The notes below the pieces were generated by a model. The model saw nothing but the letters and a program-made list of their open reading frames with translations, made no database searches and was not told the DNA's origin. DNA of 64,000 nt from Rhizophagus clarus. Taxonomy: Eukaryota > Glomeromycota > Glomeromycetes > Glomerales > Glomeraceae. Positions within the stretch are counted from its first letter, which is position 1. Every line of letters starts with the position of its first letter. Location: the NCBI GenBank assembly GCA_015698045.1, contig BLAL01000162.1, forward strand, positions 2,073,501 through 2,137,500. The letters are read 5' to 3'. Shown here piece by piece: positions 58,099 through 64,000 of this stretch. The position numbers were made by a program, and so were the translations under genes.

Positions 58099-60623
58099 AT
58101 GAGTAATACAATAACGGTTACAAAAATGAAACCAAAGAAACAAGTTGGAAAAAAAGTAAATAAAGTAATTAATACTTCTTTAATTCCTCACCAGTCACAA
58201 CAGCAAAACCAAAGTCAACAACAACAATCCCATGTTTTGAATAGTCAAAGTTCTTTATCCATATCTCGTAATAAACATTGGAAATATATTTCTTTCTATC
58301 ATGGTCCATGGCTTCAACTTCCTTTAGAACTTCTTGAATCTTTATATGTGATTAATAATGAAAATGTATCAACACCTCCATTGATTGATCCGATTATTTT
58401 TGGTAATCTTATATCAATTCGTCGTTTAGTAGACGAGGCAGCCGATTTATCCGTTCGTGCTGCTGCAGGAATTTCAACAACTGGAGGTGGTCCAACTAGA
58501 AGTTCAATGTCTCATACGCGGCAACATCGAATGCGGGAACTTGCTGTTAATAAGTTAGCTCTTGCTTATCGGATTGATGAAATAGCTACGGCCGTAGTAA
58601 CAATGCAATCTGCTAGTGCGATTGATGAAGTTGCTAGTAAAGTATTAAAAAAGAATCCTACAAATTTAGAAGCATTATATGTTAATTTCTTTCATGAAAA
58701 AATTCCATCAAGGTAAATATAAAATAATTTATTATTGTGTTTTATTATATCAAAAAAATTTTTTTTTTTTTTTTGTTGTTTTTAATTATTAGAAAATTGA
58801 TTGGTGTGCGGCAACTGATTTGTTGTGGTGGTACTATAGATAAAAATAATCTCGATACGGAGGATATCTCATTTCCCGTTAATTAAAAACAAAAAAAAAT
58901 TAAAAAATAAAAAAAAAAAAAAAAAAACTAAAAAATAATTTTTGGCTTCAACCTAATATTTTCACCACTTTTTATCCACCCATTATACAAGTAGAATGCT
59001 ATCACAATCTACGTCCACTGACGTACTTGATCAAATCATTCAACATCTCCAACAACAGCAGAGTTTTATAGAACTCGTGGTGTTGTTAAATGTTTTAAAG
59101 AGGAATTTGCTGGTGCTCTCCGTGATTTTAAAATGGCTTTGACACATGTAAAACATCGAAAACGTGTAAATAATGTTTTACATGGGAAAAAATCTACTTT
59201 ACCTCTTCATAATCATCATGGAAATGATGATGATGAATGTACAGGGACTGAAAGTCAATTGTATTTTTTACGTGCTGCTTGTTATTTACAATATGCTATT
59301 AGTTTGATAGACAAAGCAATTCAAAAAGTAGATGGAGTTGAAAGTAAAGATGGAGAAGGTAGTGAATTAAAGTTAGTGGCTAAAAAAGGCACAGCTTCTC
59401 ATCATGGATCATATTCGAAATTAGAGGAATATAGAAAGGAACTTTTGCCAATAATGCAACAAGTACAGAATCTGGCAAAACGTTCGGTGAGAAATTATAC
59501 TCATTTTCTTAGTTTTTATCCTAATTCATTACCACCTTTTTCACCTATGAATGATGAAACTGCTTCAAAAGGTAGTACACCTGTAACCTCAAGGGATTCT
59601 TCCCCTGCTAGGTCTCTTAAAGAAAAAGAAGATAATGGTTCTTCTTCAAATAGTCATAATGATCATCAGGGTAATACAAAAAATGAAAGAACAAGAAAAT
59701 TTACTGAAAAAGTCACAGGGTTATCATCTGATATCGGTAATAGTTCTTCAGCTATTTCAACTTTTTCGAAGGACCATCACCACCACCATCATCATCACCA
59801 TCATCATCATTCCCATCATTTTCATCAGAATCATACATTTGCTACTTATCATCCGTTACTTATTGAAGCTTGGTATGCTATGGCGATAAATTATGTACTT
59901 ATTGGTGATATTCATACTGGAGCTATGTGGCATTCACGTATTTCTGAAATGCATGAGTGTATTGATGGATATCCTGTTTTTCTTCCAGCTAGGTCAATGG
60001 CACAAGCGGACTATATGGAAGTTTTGGAAAGAATTAAGAAAGCTACTAGTTTATTACAAAATGACAAATTAAAAGAATTAATGGAAGTGGTTAAGCAAAG
60101 AGAGAGAGAGAGAGAAGAAAAAGAACGTGAATGGGTAAAACATCATCATAATCATCATAGAATGCTTTTAGCTGCAGCAGAAGAAGAAAAGGAAGTGAAT
60201 GAAGGAAAAAAATCTGTAAAAATTGGAAAAAGATCGAAGAATTTGAAACAAGGAAATATTAATAGTAATAATAATATTACACCTGTTATAGGTATTGACG
60301 GCCAAAGACATCATCCTTGTTGTCCTCTTGCACCGGGAAATCATTCATCTTCAAAAGAACATAATAGTAATCATGTTCATCATTCTCATAATTCCGGTTC
60401 TTCTATTTCAGCTTCGAGTAGTTATTCAAATAATAATGGTAGTCCAGGACCGAGACAATATCCTTTACATACACAACGTGCTGATTCTGTTATGATGTGG
60501 TTAAAAGCAATAATTTTAAGACAAAAAGAAATTGATGGCAAAATCACTGTAGTTGCGAATACTAACGGTGAAGTTAAACCTATAATGAATGGTACGAGTA
60601 CGAAAATTGTTAATAACATTTGA
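58099..60623 (+). CDS. Conserved fungal protein, helical/TPR-like, with apparent frameshift
   Basis: Exon 1 (58099-58712) ends FFHEKIPSR; splicing to 58995 gives MLSQSTSTDVLDQIIQHLQQ in phase, then the frame must shift by one base near 59060 to continue EFYRTRGVVKCFKEEFAGAL and the long open frame to 60623. The N-terminus has a Gln-rich stretch, then WKYISFYHGPWLQLPLELLE, conserved in uncharacterised proteins across filamentous fungi as I recall them. The middle reads like helical repeats. A run of 13 His sits near 59777-59814. A spliced exon ending at 58885 (KLIGVRQLICCGG) is an alternative. Function unknown. The frameshift is either a real lesion or a one-base assembly error. Confidence 0.7.
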
Positions 60624-60678
60624 AGCTTAAAAATGATATTTTAAAATGTTTAATGACTAGTTTCCCATTTTTTTTTTT

Positions 60679-60710
<32 letters not shown>

Positions 60711-61251
60711 TATAAATATACATATTTATTTGATCCAGAATAATAATAAATGAAAATTATGAAAAATAAATTAAGCTTTGATTGGTATTAAATTATTTCA
60801 TTGTATTATCGCTTTTTAATATATTTATATAATTGTTAATAAATGATAATTATGAAAAATAAAATCAAAATTTTAATTGGTATTAAATTATTCATTGTAT
60901 TATTGCTTTTAATGTATTTATATAATTGCTTTTTGTATATATTTGATTCTGTTTACATATATATTGTTTATTAACTAATAAATTAATAAAAAGAAAAAAA
61001 ATTATTTATTTTTTTTTTTTTTTTTTTTTTCCAAAATCGAAGAATTCTTCTATCCGTTTTGAAATTAAAATAAAAGAGACTAATTTAAAATTATATGTAC
61101 TGTAAGTGAATTGATAGCTTGTTTTACCCGTGGCTATCTTTATCACAAAAAGTGCCTCGAAGGATATTTACTTACTACAAACACAATTATTATATAATGG
61201 TTTTTTCTTCCCTCCTTACTATCATTCGACTTAATTTTCAAATTAGATCAT
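60624..61251. other. Tail-to-tail spacer
   Basis: AT-rich 3' region between converging genes, with TA microsatellite (60695-60720) and a duplicated ATAAATGATAATTATGAAAA-type block (60748-60800, 60840-60900). Confidence 0.45.
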
Positions 61252-62791
61252 TTATAAAAAGTATTGTCCAACACCAGCTCTAGCAGGAATAGATCTTTCT
61301 TGATCAGGTACGGCATTTAAAAATTTTAAAACTACTTTCATCAATTTGTAAATTTTCATTAATTTGCATAATTGATGCCACATTGCCACATCTATAACAA
61401 TAATTTGGTGCAGACCATACTGTGACTAAATTATCATCAGGAAACATATATTTATATCCTTCTTGCACTAATTGATGTGCTCTAGCTATTAAACTTAAAG
61501 CATTGACATGATTAAACTAATCGTTTTTTTTTTTTGGAAAGAATATATTATTAATAAGTTTGAAGAATATAATTTCGAAATAATAATATATACGCGTTAA
61601 TATCTCTACCTCATTCGTTACTTTAGCCCCAAATAACCAACCAGCACCTCGAGGACTTACAGCCCATGTTTCAATATCTTCAGGATCAGACCACATCAAA
61701 TCTAGGATAAAAATTTTGTTAAAAAAAAAAATTTCTTAATTCTTATTATGTATCATTACCATATCTATACTCATACCACAAAAAGCACCCTCATGAGGAA
61801 TTTCTTGAGCTCTAGGTATCGTTCTTATTTGGTCCAATGTCCTAACTTCAGGTGACAATCCACCATGAACACATAAAACACGACCATCTACGATCTTAAA
61901 TTATTATCATAATTAAAGAGAGACTATTTAATTGAACAATAAAAATAAAAGAGTAAATGTTAATAACATAATTTTTAGACTAAACTTACAGCTGCTAATG
62001 TTAAGTAATCAAACACTTGACAACAATATTCCAAACGTTTGGATTTCCATATTTTGATTGACATTCATCTTTTTTTTTTTTTTTTTTTTTTTTTGAAGAA
62101 AGAGTTATTTTGATATAAATTCAAATTCTTAAAAATTATTATGTATCATTCTTTGTAGACAACTTACCATAAAATCCATATACTTGTGTGATTTGTCTAC
62201 TTTCATGATTACCTCTCAAAAGTGTAATTTTGTCTGGATATCTATAAATATATAAAAAAAAAATCATTTATGGATCTAACAACTAATCAATAAATTATTC
62301 GATTAAATATTATTATACAAAACCTTGCTTTCAATACCATCAATAAAGTAAATGTTTCTAAACTATAATAACCTCTATCTACAAAGTCACCCTATAAATT
62401 TTATAAAAAAAAAATATATATATATATATATCCAAAATTCAATTGAAAATTTATATCAAGAGAATTCAATTACAATATCTTGGTAATTACTCACCATAAA
62501 TATATAATGGGTATCAGGAATTTCTCCTCCAACGTGAAACAATTCTAGTAAATCGTAAAACTGTCCATGAATATCTCCGCATACCGTTACAGGTGTATGT
62601 ACGGGTTGTATATTTGATTCCTCCATTAATAACTCTTTAACCTATTAATAATAGAGTTGTCGAGTGTTAGGAAAAGAGAGTAGAAAGTAGAAAATTACTA
62701 AACTTACCATTTCACATAGTTTTTTCATATCGGGTTCAGGCAAATACTGACATTTTCGTATAGTAGCTAACCATTCATCTGGCCCAGTCAT
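61252..62791 (-). CDS. PP6/Sit4-type serine/threonine phosphatase, two frame breaks
   Basis: Eight minus-strand exons (62708-62791, 62495-62641, 62324-62391, 62168-62241, 61990-62068, 61777-61894, 61610-61701, 61252-61516) follow the PP2A-like fold: [68 protein letters not shown] and [10 protein letters not shown], ending in YFL, the C-terminal methylation-type tail. Metal ligands are present. The sequence is closest to PP6/Sit4. It acts in cell-cycle and TOR-linked signalling by family analogy. Two one-base anomalies break the frame: near 62029 (one A too few, minus strand) and near 61318 (one base too many). Divergent to a short exon at 62947. Confidence 0.8.
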
Positions 62792-62835
62792 TTTTATTGC
62801 GATAGTACAAGATAAAATTAATTTTGATAAAAAAT

Positions 62836-62871
<36 letters not shown>

Positions 62872-62946
62872 GAAAGAAAATCGAATATGATCAAACCAAA
62901 TATAATACGTTTTGTTTACTTTTTTTTAAATTAATATTTAGGAGTG

Positions 62947-63026
62947 ATGTTTAAATCACGATTGGATAATTATGATGATGACAAAATGGCAAGATCTACA
63001 TCGACAGTTTTAGCACGTTATGCTTT
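62947..63026 (+). CDS. Possible first exon of a divergent gene
   Basis: An ATG followed by 80 nt of protein-like sequence (MFKSRLDNYDDDKMARSTST then VLARYA) ends at a good GTAAGA donor. It lies 155 bp from the phosphatase start codon, on the opposite strand, as expected for a divergent pair. The remainder of the gene is replaced by the inverted duplication, whose second copy (63228-63307, minus) is identical over the exon. Family unknown. Confidence 0.4.
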
Positions 63027-63383
63027 GTAAGAATTGTAACACAAGATCAAGGTTTCACTATCATAATATAACATACGTAATCAATTAAACAATTCAGAAT
63101 TCGAAATTATCCAATTATCCATTATTCAAAATTTCTTCTCATAAATTCCGAATTCTGAATTGTTTAATTGATTACGTATGTTATATTTATGATAGTGAAA
63201 CCTTAGATCTTGTGTTACAATTCTTACAAAGCATAACGTGCTAAAACTGTCGATGTAGATCTTGCCATTTTGTCATCATCATAATTATCCAATCGTGATT
63301 TAAACATCACTCCTAAATATTAATTTAAAAAAAAGTAAACAAAACGTATTATATTTTGGTTTGATCATATTCGATTTTCTTTC

Positions 63384-63421
<38 letters not shown>

Positions 63422-63461
63422 ATTTTTTATCAAAATTAATTTTATCTTGTACTATCGCAAT

Positions 63462-64000
63462 AAAATGACTGGGCCAGATGAATGGTTAGCTACTATACGA
63501 AAATGTCAGTATTTGCCTGAACCCGATATGAAAAAAACTATGTGAAATGGTAAGTTTAGTAATTTTCTACTTTCTACTCTCTTTTCCTAACACTCGACAA
63601 CTCTATTATTAATAGGTTAAAGAGTTATTAATGGAGGAATCAAATATACAACCCGTACATACACCTGTAACGGTATGCGGAGATATTCATGGACAGTTTT
63701 ACGATTTACTAGAATTGTTTCACGTTGGAGGGAGAAATTCCTGATACCCATTATATATTTATGGTGAGTAATTACCAAGATATTGTAATTGAATTCTCTT
63801 GATATAAATTTTCAATTGAATTTTGGATATATATATATATATATTTTTTTTTATAAAATTTATAGGGTGACTTTGTAGATAGAGGTTATTATAGTTTAGA
63901 AACATTTACTTTATTGATGGTATTGAAAGCAAGGTTTTGTATAATAATATTTAATCGAATAATTTATTGATTAGTTGTTAGATCCATAAATGATTTTTTT
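63462..64000 (+). pseudogene. Partial second copy of the PP6-type phosphatase, frameshifted
   Basis: The right arm of the palindrome repeats the first two to three exons of the phosphatase in opposite orientation ([20 protein letters not shown], then [14 protein letters not shown] and the start of GDFVDRG). Relative to the minus copy it has an extra A in the A run of exon 1 and an extra G in GGAGGGAG of exon 2, each shifting the frame. The copy runs out of the window after the third exon. Confidence 0.75.

Larger units (their letters stand above)
62252..64000. repeat. Large inverted duplication (palindrome) centred at about 63,126
   Basis: The left arm (62252-63103) and right arm (63149-64000) are reverse complements with a spacer of about 45 bp, at near identity. 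The right arm continues past the window. Differences are mostly single-base changes in homopolymers: an extra A at about 63531, an extra G at about 63731, different T/A run lengths near 62850 and 63400, and ATAATATAAC against ATAAATATAAC beside the centre. The right arm carries a second copy of the first phosphatase exons. Confidence 0.9.

Noticed and set aside
58713..58994. Exon ending KLIGVRQLICCGGTIDKNN as the normal continuation of the helical-repeat gene
   Set aside because: It reaches a stop after about 35 codons. Splicing to 58995 instead gives the expected conserved continuation. It may still be an alternative exon.
59635..59889. Ile-rich plus-strand ORF inside the helical-repeat gene
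   Set aside because: Shadow frame over the His codon run.

Overview
The window looks like nuclear DNA of an early-diverging filamentous fungus, most likely an arbuscular mycorrhizal one (Glomeromycotina, Rhizophagus-like). The sequence is extremely AT-rich. Host genes have many short introns of roughly 60-110 bp with GTAAGT-type donors and T-rich TAG acceptors. Two fungus-type DDE transposase genes and many small inverted-repeat elements are present, one element carries a SAM-domain gene, and the housekeeping proteins are fungal/opisthokont in type. The taxon is inferred from style and gene families, not from a marker gene.

Layout. Bases 1-17,200 are gene-poor: a decayed multi-stop gene at the left edge, one plausible small membrane protein (7151), a nearly pure-AT block (11.6-13.9 kb) and a possible relic of a family-B DNA polymerase (14.0 kb). 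Bases 17,200-43,500 are mobile-element territory. They hold a dead mariner/Tc1 transposase; a complete 3.4-kb DD34E element with 25-bp terminal repeats and a TA duplication that also carries an intron-containing Cys-rich/SAM-domain gene; a MITE with eight internal hairpins; a MITE inserted in a pyrimidine-rich tract; one MITE nested inside the end of another; minisatellites; a 15-copy array of exon-like units each bounded by splice sites (33.65-35.4 kb); and a large DDE transposase gene killed by two nonsense codons.

Bases 43,900-62,800 are a compact host-gene block: HINT3-like HIT hydrolase (-), histidine phosphatase (-), complex I B12/NDUFB3 (+), CCDC174-like nuclear protein (-), CNOT11 of the CCR4-NOT complex (+), Ies6/INO80C (-), MCTS1/Tma20 (+), a conserved fungal helical-repeat protein (+) and a PP6/Sit4-type phosphatase (-). 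Several pairs are divergent over 150-270 bp promoters. The CCDC174/CNOT11 promoter has three CACGTG boxes. The functions span gene expression, chromatin and basic metabolism, with no sign of one pathway.

The last 1.75 kb is an inverted duplication centred near 63,126 that repeats the 5' half of the phosphatase gene. One-base homopolymer indels in the phosphatase, in the helical-repeat gene and in the second arm suggest that the right end is either a real decaying duplication or an unpolished fold-back read artefact.
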